NCBI RefSeq assembly: GCF_014192395.1 | Contig: NZ_JACHXW010000001.1 | Coordinates: 1 to 64,000 of the forward strand | Reading direction: 5' to 3' | Length of the DNA: 64,000 bases | Source: Paenibacillus endophyticus | GTDB lineage: Bacteria > Bacillota > Bacilli > Paenibacillales > Paenibacillaceae | Translations under genes and position numbers: made by a program | The notes under the pieces: generated by a model | Databases searched by the model: none | What the model saw: only the letters and a program-made list of their open reading frames with translations | What the model was told of the DNA's origin: nothing | Part shown: in pieces, positions 1 to 6,764 of the stretch | Position numbering within the stretch: the first letter of the stretch is position 1 | How the letters are laid out: every line of letters begins with the position of its first letter

Positions 1-2
1 AG

Positions 3-152
3 AGAACCAAAAGAAAAGAACCTGCCGAGGGCTCAGTTGAAGCTTTACAAGCTGAATTAGAACGTTTGCGCATGGAAAACGCCTATTTAAAAAAGTTGAA
101 TGCCTTAGTTCAAAACAAGGAAAAATCACCAAACAAGACAAAGCGCAAGTAG
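3..152 (+). CDS. IS3-family OrfA, C-terminal fragment
   Basis: This is an open frame from the window edge to a TAG at 150-152, about 49 residues. It holds the leucine-zipper-like end of OrfA (EALQAELERLRMENAYLKKLNAL), which in IS3 elements serves multimerisation of OrfA and of the OrfAB transposase. The N-terminal helix-turn-helix lies upstream of the window. The frame overlaps orfB, which is read in the -1 frame. The identification rests on the ENAYLKKL zipper and the position before orfB. Confidence 0.75.
   Translation, partial: RTKRKEPAEGSVEALQAELERLRMENAYLKKLNALVQNKEKSPNKTKRK
89..95 (+). other. A-AAA-AAG programmed -1 frameshift site
   Basis: In the orfA frame the heptamer reads A-AAA-AAG, the classic slippery sequence of IS3-family elements. 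A shift to the -1 frame here continues without any stop codon into orfB, giving the OrfAB fusion transposase. The fit of slippery site and open -1 frame is direct from the sequence. That slippage occurs is inferred from the family. Confidence 0.75.
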
Positions 153-178
153 TCTATGAATTAAGGCTCAAATTCCCG

Positions 179-1006
179 GTGATTGAATTGCTAAAGCTCG
201 CTGAAGTCCCACGTAGCACCTTTTATTACTGGGTGAAACAGTTTGGGAAGCCAGACCCAGACGAAGAACTGAAACTCCTTATTCAATCCATATATGAGGA
301 ACATCAGGGATGTTATGGATATCGTCGTATTCGTGATGAACTAGTTAATCGGGACCACCGAGTTAATCATAAAAAAGTGCAACCTATCATGAAAGAATTA
401 GATTTGAAATCTGTGGTACGTATGAAGAAATATCGTTCCTACAGAGGAACAGTAGGTAAAACTGCGCCTAACGTGCTGGATCGTAATTTTCAAGCAGATA
501 GGCCAAATGAGAAGTGGGTTACCGATATTACGGAATTTAAGTTGTTTGGTGAAAAGCTGTATGTATCACCTGTTCTGGACTTGTTTAACGGCGAGATTAT
601 CACCTACACAATAGGGACTCGCCCTACCTATTCCTTAGTCTCTGAGATGCTAAATAAGGCCTTTAAACGCTTATCTGGCGAGGATGAACTCCTCCTGCAT
701 TCGGATCAAGGTTGGCACTATCAGATGAAGCAGTATCAACATGCTTTGAAGAAACAAGGAATTACCCAAAGCATGTCGCGCAAAGGGAATTGTTACGATA
801 ACTCGGTAATGGAAAACTTTTTTGGCATTATGAAGTCGGAGTTTCTTTATCTTAATGAGTTTGAAAGTGTAGATCACTTTAAGCAAGAACTAGAACGATA
901 CATTGATTACTACAATCACAAACGTATCAAGTCAAAATTAAAAGGCATGAGCCCGGTACAGTACCGAGCTCATGCCCAACAGGTTGAACAAAAAATATTT
1001 GTCTAA
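179..1006 (+). CDS. IS3-family OrfB transposase (DDE integrase domain)
   Basis: OrfB carries the catalytic core of the transposase. The DDE residues are visible: Asp in WVTDITEF, Asp in LLHSDQGWHYQ, and Glu in GNCYDNSVMENFF, followed by the usual C-terminal HKRIKSKLKGMSPVQYR. The ATG given at 179 is only the first ATG. The frame is open from about base 95, so translation most likely enters by -1 frameshift from orfA rather than by independent initiation, and no ribosome binding site precedes 179. The family's usual length of about 275 residues is matched and no key residue is missing. Confidence 0.9.
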   Translation: MIELLKLAEVPRSTFYYWVKQFGKPDPDEELKLLIQSIYEEHQGCYGYRRIRDELVNRDHRVNHKKVQPIMKELDLKSVVRMKKYRSYRGTVGKTAPNVLDRNFQADRPNEKWVTDITEFKLFGEKLYVSPVLDLFNGEIITYTIGTRPTYSLVSEMLNKAFKRLSGEDELLLHSDQGWHYQMKQYQHALKKQGITQSMSRKGNCYDNSVMENFFGIMKSEFLYLNEFESVDHFKQELERYIDYYNHKRIKSKLKGMSPVQYRAHAQQVEQKIFV

Positions 1007-1031
1007 CTTTAAGGGGTCACTTCATAATCGT

Positions 1032-1050
1032 TCTCAGCCTGCCTTTTTTA
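1032..1050. terminator. Half of a terminator, apparently split by the IS
   Basis: Reading plus, CTCAGCCTGCC followed by six T residues looks like the right arm and T-tract of an intrinsic terminator. Reading minus, the same bases form the A-tract and left arm directly after the MORN gene stop. No partner arm lies between it and the IS end at 1024. The partner may lie beyond the left end of the element, which would place the insertion in the terminator loop. Confidence 0.35.
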
Positions 1051-2889
1051 TTCGGATCCCGTTAGGATGGATGACATTTCAAGCCGCACAGGCTTGTTCT
1101 TGTTCATTAAAAAAGTAAGCAGCGTAGTGCCTGATTTGAAAATAAGGTTTGTCCGTCCATTTTCCAGCTGCTCCTTGGCTGATACGGTCTTGGCTGCCAG
1201 CAAGCGGCTGTAAGTTTGCTCCATGATGACCGGATTCCATGTCGTAAGCCTCTGGACATAAAAAGCTTCAGGATTGTCCACATCAACTTCAAGAACAAAG
1301 GATAGCTGCATCGCGCTAAAGGTTAGGGTTTGAGGTAAAATTACCTCTTCGCCTATTTCTCCTTCAATAGGTGGTACACTATCTGATGCAGGAGCGTCCG
1401 TCATCGTGGCGATATCTGCAATCGTGACAGATTCGTTAGAAGCGGATAACGTCTGAACCTCATTGTTCGGAGTCGGCGATGAAGAAGGTACAGCACTCGC
1501 CTCTGGCGTTGCGGATGGCTGAATGGCTCCTTGATCCGTTGCGGTTGGCGTTGCAGATGGCTGGATAGCTCCTTGATCCGTTGCGGTTGGAGCAGCAGAC
1601 GGCAACGGCGAGATCACCGATCCGTTCGCATCGCTGGCATCGTCCGGCAAAGTACCTTCTATAACGGTTCCATCTTCGAGCGGCTCCTCCTCTAGCGGAA
1701 GAACTGGCGCATCAGGCGCGCCTAACGTTTCTTGCAGCTTCACGAGCGAGAGGCTTATAAAGCCTTCTGCATACAGGTTGCCTTGCCGGAAAAAACCTTT
1801 GTACAGCGGTGCGCCGTCCGCGTCGAAGAGCGTACCTACGCCTTCGTATTTGCCATTTACGAACTTGCCGTCATAAACAACGCCTCCGGCGGCATTGAAC
1901 GCTTGTCCGCTGCCATTCTGCACGCCATTCGCAAAAGAACCTACATAAACGGTTGAACCGGTTTCATTAAACAGACTGCCGGCACCATGGTAGCTGCCGA
2001 GCAGGAAAGCGCCGTCGTATTTCACGAAACCGGAAGGGAAATATTCCTTGGCGGGTCCTGAGAGCTTTCCGGCAAGAAAGTTTCCTTCGTACAGTAATAC
2101 GCCATTGCCGTCAAATTGTTTGCCGGCTCCCTCGTAGATGCCATTGTTGAACTGGCCCTCGTAAAGCAATTTATCTTTGCCGCTATAAAGCTTGCCGTCC
2201 CCGCTAAATACGCCTTTCAAAAAAGCGCCTGAATAGATCATGCTGCCATCGGCGGCAAAGGCGGTACCGGCGCCTTCATAGGCTCCTGCTAGAAATAGTC
2301 CCTCGTACTTAGGCTGCCCATCGGGATAAAACAGTGTTCCTGCTCCGCTGTATTGGTCAGCTGCGAACGCTCCGCGGTATAATAGAATGCCTTCAGCGGT
2401 ATAGAGCTCGCCAGCTCCTTCCATCATTCCTTTAGCAAAGTCTCCTTGATAACGGAGCTTGCCATCTGGAAAAAACAGCTTGCCGTTTCCGGTATATTGC
2501 CCATTCTCAAGCTGTCCTTTGAACAGCAGATTGCCATCGGCGTCCATGATGGAAGCTGGCCCCGTGAAGCCTTTGTCGGCTGCGGCGCTCGCTTCGAGCT
2601 GCGGCGTGCGCCCGAACCATTTGTTTATAAACGCCGGCGGACTAATAAAGCCAAAATAAACGATGAAAAGCGTAATAATCAATATGAGTGCTATGAGCTT
2701 CTTCGCAATGAAGTAACTGCCAACCCGCAAATAATTGTTAAGCGAGCGCAGCGGTCCGAATATGGCGGTAACCAGCCATCTGCGTATGACGGCAAGCGCA
2801 CGCTTCGGTAGCGTCTTGGCGCGTTTGAGAGGGGCGATAATCTTCCGTTTAATCGGCTTTATAATGGGATTTAAAATTTGCTCAATCAT
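1048..2889 (-). CDS. Membrane-anchored MORN-repeat protein
   Basis: The 613-residue product has a basic cytoplasmic N-terminus (about 1-58), one membrane helix (about 63-85, KKLIALILIITLFIVYFGF), then about eleven MORN-type repeats of roughly 24 residues from about 108 to 385 (pattern LYEGxFxxGxYxGxG). These are followed by a Ser/Thr/Pro/Ala-rich stretch containing a duplicated 14-residue unit (SATPTATDQGAIQP), and a C-terminal domain of about 95 residues that I do not recognise. The topology suggests that the repeats face outward. MORN repeats often bind lipids or proteins, but no function is established here. The ATG lies one base after the stop of the upstream DUF4280 gene, so the two are translationally coupled. 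The gene ends next to the IS, and a third operon member may have been separated by it. Confidence 0.8.
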   Translation of the reverse strand: MIEQILNPIIKPIKRKIIAPLKRAKTLPKRALAVIRRWLVTAIFGPLRSLNNYLRVGSYFIAKKLIALILIITLFIVYFGFISPPAFINKWFGRTPQLEASAAADKGFTGPASIMDADGNLLFKGQLENGQYTGNGKLFFPDGKLRYQGDFAKGMMEGAGELYTAEGILLYRGAFAADQYSGAGTLFYPDGQPKYEGLFLAGAYEGAGTAFAADGSMIYSGAFLKGVFSGDGKLYSGKDKLLYEGQFNNGIYEGAGKQFDGNGVLLYEGNFLAGKLSGPAKEYFPSGFVKYDGAFLLGSYHGAGSLFNETGSTVYVGSFANGVQNGSGQAFNAAGGVVYDGKFVNGKYEGVGTLFDADGAPLYKGFFRQGNLYAEGFISLSLVKLQETLGAPDAPVLPLEEEPLEDGTVIEGTLPDDASDANGSVISPLPSAAPTATDQGAIQPSATPTATDQGAIQPSATPEASAVPSSSPTPNNEVQTLSASNESVTIADIATMTDAPASDSVPPIEGEIGEEVILPQTLTFSAMQLSFVLEVDVDNPEAFYVQRLTTWNPVIMEQTYSRLLAAKTVSAKEQLENGRTNLIFKSGTTLLTFLMNKNKPVRLEMSSILTGSE

Positions 2890-2890
2890 A

Positions 2891-3277
2891 TCATGGCACC
2901 TGTATCGTCATCTGTCCGGGATTGACGAACTGAATGACGCCTCCCCAGTTACACATGCATTTCGAAGTTTGATTGAGTGCGGGCATGTTCGCGACCAGCA
3001 CGGTCGGGGAGCCCGGAGCCCATGGAGCGGCAGTGACTGGAATGCAAGGTTGGGGCGTGAGTGCTCCGAGTGCTGCAGCCGTAGCGGCTGCCACCATCGG
3101 GTTGGCCATTGAGTTGCATACGCCAAAAGGCATGATATTAACCATTGGCTTGTTATCCATGATGTTCGCGATCGGCATAGCCGTCAGAACACGGTTGGCA
3201 GGCAGCACGTTTAACGTTCCTGGAGCTGCTCCGAAGGAGCATTGCATCGTAGCTCCGCCGCATACAAGTTGTCCCAT
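2891..3277 (-). CDS. PAAR-like DUF4280 protein
   Basis: The 128-residue protein matches the DUF4280 (PAAR-like) pattern throughout: VCGGATMQCSFG at the N-terminus, PxAxIxDxxPxVNIxPFGVCxSMANP, AAATAAALGALTPQPCIP, PWAPGSPTVL, then SKCMCNWGGVIQFVNPGQ. Cysteines recur at the family positions. Related PAAR-like proteins cap spikes of contractile injection systems or accompany effectors. No VgrG, sheath or tube gene is in this window, so a delivery role is inference. The ribosome binding site is GGAAAGGA, 5-6 bases ahead of ATG. The gene is the first of a two-gene operon with the MORN gene and is divergent from the sensor gene at 3445. Confidence 0.8.
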   Translation of the reverse strand: MGQLVCGGATMQCSFGAAPGTLNVLPANRVLTAMPIANIMDNKPMVNIMPFGVCNSMANPMVAAATAAALGALTPQPCIPVTAAPWAPGSPTVLVANMPALNQTSKCMCNWGGVIQFVNPGQMTIQVP

Positions 3278-3327
3278 AAATTTCCTTTCCGTGAGTGGGC
3301 ATTCAATAGCTGGCCCCTCCTATGTTC

Positions 3328-3343
3328 TACTATTTTAATAGTA
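3328..3343. promoter_or_regulatory. Palindrome TACTAT-N4-ATAGTA, left copy
   Basis: A perfect 16-bp dyad (TACTATTTTAATAGTA). A second copy with the same arms and a different centre lies at 3441-3456. Its right half overlaps the putative -10 of the minus-strand DUF4280 promoter. It is a likely operator of an unidentified regulator. Confidence 0.55.
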
Positions 3344-3366
3344 CTATAAGCCAATAGGACCATCAA
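3338..3366 (-). promoter_or_regulatory. Candidate promoter of the DUF4280-MORN operon
   Basis: On the minus strand TTGATG (3361-3366) is separated by 17 bases from TACTAT (3338-3343). Each hexamer matches the SigA consensus at four of six positions. The -10 is one half of the palindromic operator, so a bound regulator would block it. Confidence 0.4.
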
Positions 3367-3440
3367 CAAAAACCTACTAAAATAGCTAACATTCGATGAA
3401 TTATAACAAGTATACTGATGCGAAATGGCTAAACTTGTAG

Positions 3441-3456
3441 TACTATGGAAATAGTA
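3441..3456. promoter_or_regulatory. Palindrome TACTAT-N4-ATAGTA, right copy
   Basis: Same arms as the copy at 3328-3343, with centre GGAA. The two copies are 113 bases apart, roughly eleven helical turns. This copy covers the first possible ATG (3445) of the sensor gene, which argues that the true start lies further in. Confidence 0.55.
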
Positions 3457-6234
3457 GAATTTTGCAAGATGAAAGCGATGGTGCGCATGCGAAGGTCCAC
3501 GTTGGGAATAGCTCTGCTGTTACTTATGGCAATCGGTCTCGGCTTTTGGCTGTATCCGAATGCCGATCACTTCCAAACTCCCCCGTATACAACAGAAAAA
3601 CCACTTACTTATTTATCGAAAGTAGCTGCCGGACCAGAAGGGAGCACCATTGTTATTGGCGATTCCCGTCAAGAAATTGTAAGGATGAGCAGCGAGGGCT
3701 CTATTGAAGAGCTGGTAAGGCAGGACTCCAGTGATGGAAGCAGGCATGATTTTACGGAAATTGCGGTTGCTGCCGATGGCACTATTTATGTCCTGGATAC
3801 GATATTGGATGGCTACGGTCTCTATGTCCAAGAGGAAAGAATCGTTAGCTATACGCCTGGCGATACGAAGGGAAAGCTTCTTTATACCTATAAGGGAAGC
3901 GGAACGAACAAGCGTGTCGGCCTGATCAAAGGACTTCAGGTTGCCGGCGACAGTATTTATTTCTACATAAATGAAAGCACAAGCGTCACTTTGAATCGAT
4001 TGTCCGCAGCTGGAGGCAAGCCTGAGCAAACGCTGGCGTTCGAGTTGCCGGCAGATCGCTATCTGTCGGAGATTGTCGGCTATGAAGCGGGGCAAATCTA
4101 TTATTCTACGAAGCGCGGGGCCATATTTAATGTGAAGGCGGACGGCGTTAGTGAAATGTCATACCCGCTTGAGGGAATGGACCGCACGCGCAAAAACTTT
4201 CCCGAAGGACTGCTGCTCGGAGAGAATGGGCGACTCTATTTCATTGACCGTTTCGTAAATGCAGTTTCAAGCATGAATGCGTCGGATTCCAGTGATTTAA
4301 TTACGGTCATCGACGAAGCTGGCTTAAGTGCTTTGGCACCAAGCGCAGAAAGCCTCGACATCATGGATTTAACGCTTGATGCTGCGGGACGCATGGAGCT
4401 CATACTGGGCGACAGCAAAGTTACGATTAGCGAGGATAAGAGTCCGGCTCAGGTACTAATGAAGCTAACCTATGATCGAAGCACGATAGTGAAGGGCTGG
4501 GTGACGTGGCTGGGCGCCGCGGCGCTGCTCATCATCTTGATTTTTCTGATCAGGCTGCTCTACGTGTACGTGCTGAATCGCAGAATTTCTTTGTTTTTCA
4601 AACAGGTTTTCGCTATCGTACCTATCCTGATTGTCGCAATGATCCTATTATCGAATTTTATTTACAACAGCTTCTCCAGCAAAATGGAGGACGAGATGCA
4701 GAAGCAGCTTTCGCTGCTTGCGCGGAACGGACAAAATATAATTAACGGCGACCAGTTAAACCGTTTGACATCGCCCAATGACTATATGAGCAAGGACTAT
4801 CAAACGATTCGAAGCAAGATGAATTTCTTGTTCGAAAGCGAGGATCCTGCCAACCGCAAAGGTCTGTACAGCACGCTTTACAGATATGAGAACGGTGAAA
4901 TCTTCATTATCATGGACGATGATGACGGCGTAAACATGTATAAGCCGTTTCCTGTAAACGAGCTGAACCGGCTTGTCGTAGAGAACGGCGAGGTTGTGAC
5001 GGATCGCTGGGAGGACGCGACAGGAAAGTGGCTCTATGCGATCGGGCCGATCTATGATTCCACGAACAAGATCGTAGGTGTCTATGAAACAGGCCGCGAT
5101 GTCAACGTCTTATATCAATCCAATCAAACCATTTATAAGAGCATTATGCGCAATATTGGACTGATTAGCGTGGCGTTGATCGTGCTGGTACTCGCGGTTA
5201 CCTATTACTTGTTGTCGTCGCTTCGTAAGCTTCGCAAAAGTGTGATGGAGATGGCAAGCGGAAATTGGGATGTAAGGGTGAATATTCGCTCGCAGGATGA
5301 GGTCGGTGATCTTGGCGAGCAATTCAACAGAATGGCCGTCCATATCCGGACTTACATTAAGGATATTACATCCTTTAGCGAGGCGTCGCACCGGTTCGTA
5401 CCGCAGCAGATTTTCAAATACCTGGGTAAAAAGGGCATCACGGATATCCATCTTGGCGATCAGGTACAGCAGAATATGACCGTTATGGTGGCGAACATCC
5501 GCTCATTCCACCAGCTGTCCAAGCAGCTGTCTCCTAAAGAAAATTTTGATTTCATGAATGCGTTCCTCAAGCGTTTCAGCCCATTCGTGCGGACGGAGGA
5601 AGGCCTCATTAGCAAGTATCTGGGAGCAGGCTTCATGGCGCTTTTCCCAGCCCGCAATGAGGACGCCCTGCGTGCGGCGGTATCCATTCGCAGAGAACTT
5701 GTGTCTTATAACGAGAGCTTGAAGGCTTCAGGCTACGCTCCCGTCGATCTTGGCATGGCGATTCATAAGGGACCGCTGATGCTCGGCATCGTGGGCGAGG
5801 AGCAGCGCATGGAGGGCAACGTGATTTCGGATGATGTTAACATTACGGCAACGCTGGAGCGGATGTCGGATACGATGGGCGCATCGATTCTCGTAACGCG
5901 CACTTTCTTCGATCAGCTGCGCGCGCCTGAGCGCTTCCGTTTCCGTCAGCTTGGGCGGGTTCGGATCGAGGGCAAGGATGAGCCGATTGAGCTGATCGAT
6001 GTGTACGAGGGCGATTCAGATATGGAGCGGGGCTTGAAGGACCGGACGAAAACGATGTTCGAGAAGGGCATTATGCTTTGCCAGGAGGGCCGTTTCTTCG
6101 ACGCAAGGGAAACCTTTATCGAGGTTATCAAAATCAACCGTTTCGACAAAGCTGCAAAGTTGTATTTCTACCTTTGCGATGAATATTACCAGAAAGGCTC
6201 GACAGAGGGCTGGAATGGAACGCTGGCTGTTTAG
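3445..6234 (+). CDS. Large membrane sensor with HAMP and degenerate class III cyclase domain
   Basis: The 929-residue product has these parts in order: a membrane helix (about 17-36), a predicted extracellular repeat region resembling a beta-propeller (about 45-340), two membrane helices (about 350-402), an outside domain of Cache-like size (about 405-565), a helix (about 570-592), HAMP (about 592-645), a class III adenylate/guanylate cyclase fold (about 675-850) and a helical TPR-like tail. The cyclase fold has lost key residues. The first metal Asp is Asn (VMVANIRSF, residue 684), the second is Ala (KYLGAGFMALF, residue 728), and the transition-state Arg is Thr (VNITATLE, residue 803). It is probably a non-catalytic signalling module. 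The start is uncertain: no ribosome binding site precedes 3445, and codons at 3469, 3478 or 3487 are alternatives. It is first in an operon with the next two genes. Confidence 0.75.
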   Translation: MEIVEFCKMKAMVRMRRSTLGIALLLLMAIGLGFWLYPNADHFQTPPYTTEKPLTYLSKVAAGPEGSTIVIGDSRQEIVRMSSEGSIEELVRQDSSDGSRHDFTEIAVAADGTIYVLDTILDGYGLYVQEERIVSYTPGDTKGKLLYTYKGSGTNKRVGLIKGLQVAGDSIYFYINESTSVTLNRLSAAGGKPEQTLAFELPADRYLSEIVGYEAGQIYYSTKRGAIFNVKADGVSEMSYPLEGMDRTRKNFPEGLLLGENGRLYFIDRFVNAVSSMNASDSSDLITVIDEAGLSALAPSAESLDIMDLTLDAAGRMELILGDSKVTISEDKSPAQVLMKLTYDRSTIVKGWVTWLGAAALLIILIFLIRLLYVYVLNRRISLFFKQVFAIVPILIVAMILLSNFIYNSFSSKMEDEMQKQLSLLARNGQNIINGDQLNRLTSPNDYMSKDYQTIRSKMNFLFESEDPANRKGLYSTLYRYENGEIFIIMDDDDGVNMYKPFPVNELNRLVVENGEVVTDRWEDATGKWLYAIGPIYDSTNKIVGVYETGRDVNVLYQSNQTIYKSIMRNIGLISVALIVLVLAVTYYLLSSLRKLRKSVMEMASGNWDVRVNIRSQDEVGDLGEQFNRMAVHIRTYIKDITSFSEASHRFVPQQIFKYLGKKGITDIHLGDQVQQNMTVMVANIRSFHQLSKQLSPKENFDFMNAFLKRFSPFVRTEEGLISKYLGAGFMALFPARNEDALRAAVSIRRELVSYNESLKASGYAPVDLGMAIHKGPLMLGIVGEEQRMEGNVISDDVNITATLERMSDTMGASILVTRTFFDQLRAPERFRFRQLGRVRIEGKDEPIELIDVYEGDSDMERGLKDRTKTMFEKGIMLCQEGRFFDARETFIEVIKINRFDKAAKLYFYLCDEYYQKGSTEGWNGTLAV

Positions 6235-6260
6235 TGCCAACATACAAGGGAGGCGGGCAT

Positions 6261-6758
6261 ATGCTTGTGGGACAAATTCGATTAAATCGCTTATCTACGG
6301 CAGAAGAAGCCGAGAAAATCGTTCATTTTTTATTATCGGATCATTCCTTTGACGATACACGCTATACGCCAGGCGAGTTGGTCCATTTCCATGAGCTTCC
6401 TTACCGAGCTTTAAAAGAAGAAATCTATTTCTGGTATGCAGAGGACGAGGACGGCAATATTATCGGAATTAATTGTGTCGCGGAAAACGAGCAAAAAACA
6501 GGCGGCTATAGCTGGGATTATATGGTCGTCCATCATGATTACCGCAAGGTAGGCGTCGCAGCCATGCTGATGGAGCAAATGTATGACTTTTTGAAAGCGA
6601 AGCAAGCCAGATATTTGGTCACTTATACATGCGATTTGCCGGAGTATAACCGGATTCGTCAGGTTTTTGAGAAAAGTGGATTTACACTAGTCGGCAGATG
6701 CCCGGATTATTACTACGAAGGGGAAGACCGGTTAATCTATCATCGAAAGCTGGTTTAA
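6261..6758 (+). CDS. GNAT-family N-acetyltransferase
   Basis: The 165-residue protein shows the GNAT core: a central strand GGYSWDYMVVHHDYR, then the acetyl-CoA loop region RKVGVAAMLMEQMYDFL (Q/RxxGxG/A-like), and the C-terminal NRIRQVFEKSGFTLVGR motif. Substrate is unknown. The ATG at 6261 is preceded by GGGAGGCGG with good spacing. An upstream in-frame ATG at 6234 overlaps the preceding stop codon and lacks such a site. The gene is sandwiched between the pseudo-cyclase sensor and the transporter-HEAT fusion with gaps of 26 and 6 bases, so it is co-transcribed with them. Confidence 0.8.
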   Translation: MLVGQIRLNRLSTAEEAEKIVHFLLSDHSFDDTRYTPGELVHFHELPYRALKEEIYFWYAEDEDGNIIGINCVAENEQKTGGYSWDYMVVHHDYRKVGVAAMLMEQMYDFLKAKQARYLVTYTCDLPEYNRIRQVFEKSGFTLVGRCPDYYYEGEDRLIYHRKLV

Positions 6759-6764
6759 AGGGAA

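Larger units (their letters stand above)
1..1024 (+). mobile_element. IS3-family (IS150-type) insertion sequence, right part
   Basis: The left end lies outside the window. What remains is the 3' part of orfA, a slippery site, complete orfB and a right end. The arrangement of overlapping frames with a DDE integrase of the IS3 type is typical of the family. The right end is probably the GGGGTCACTTCA stretch at 1013-1024, whose complement TGAAGTGACCCC has the look of an IS3 terminal repeat. The left repeat and the target duplication cannot be checked here. Both reading frames are intact as far as visible, so the copy may be active. Confidence 0.85.
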
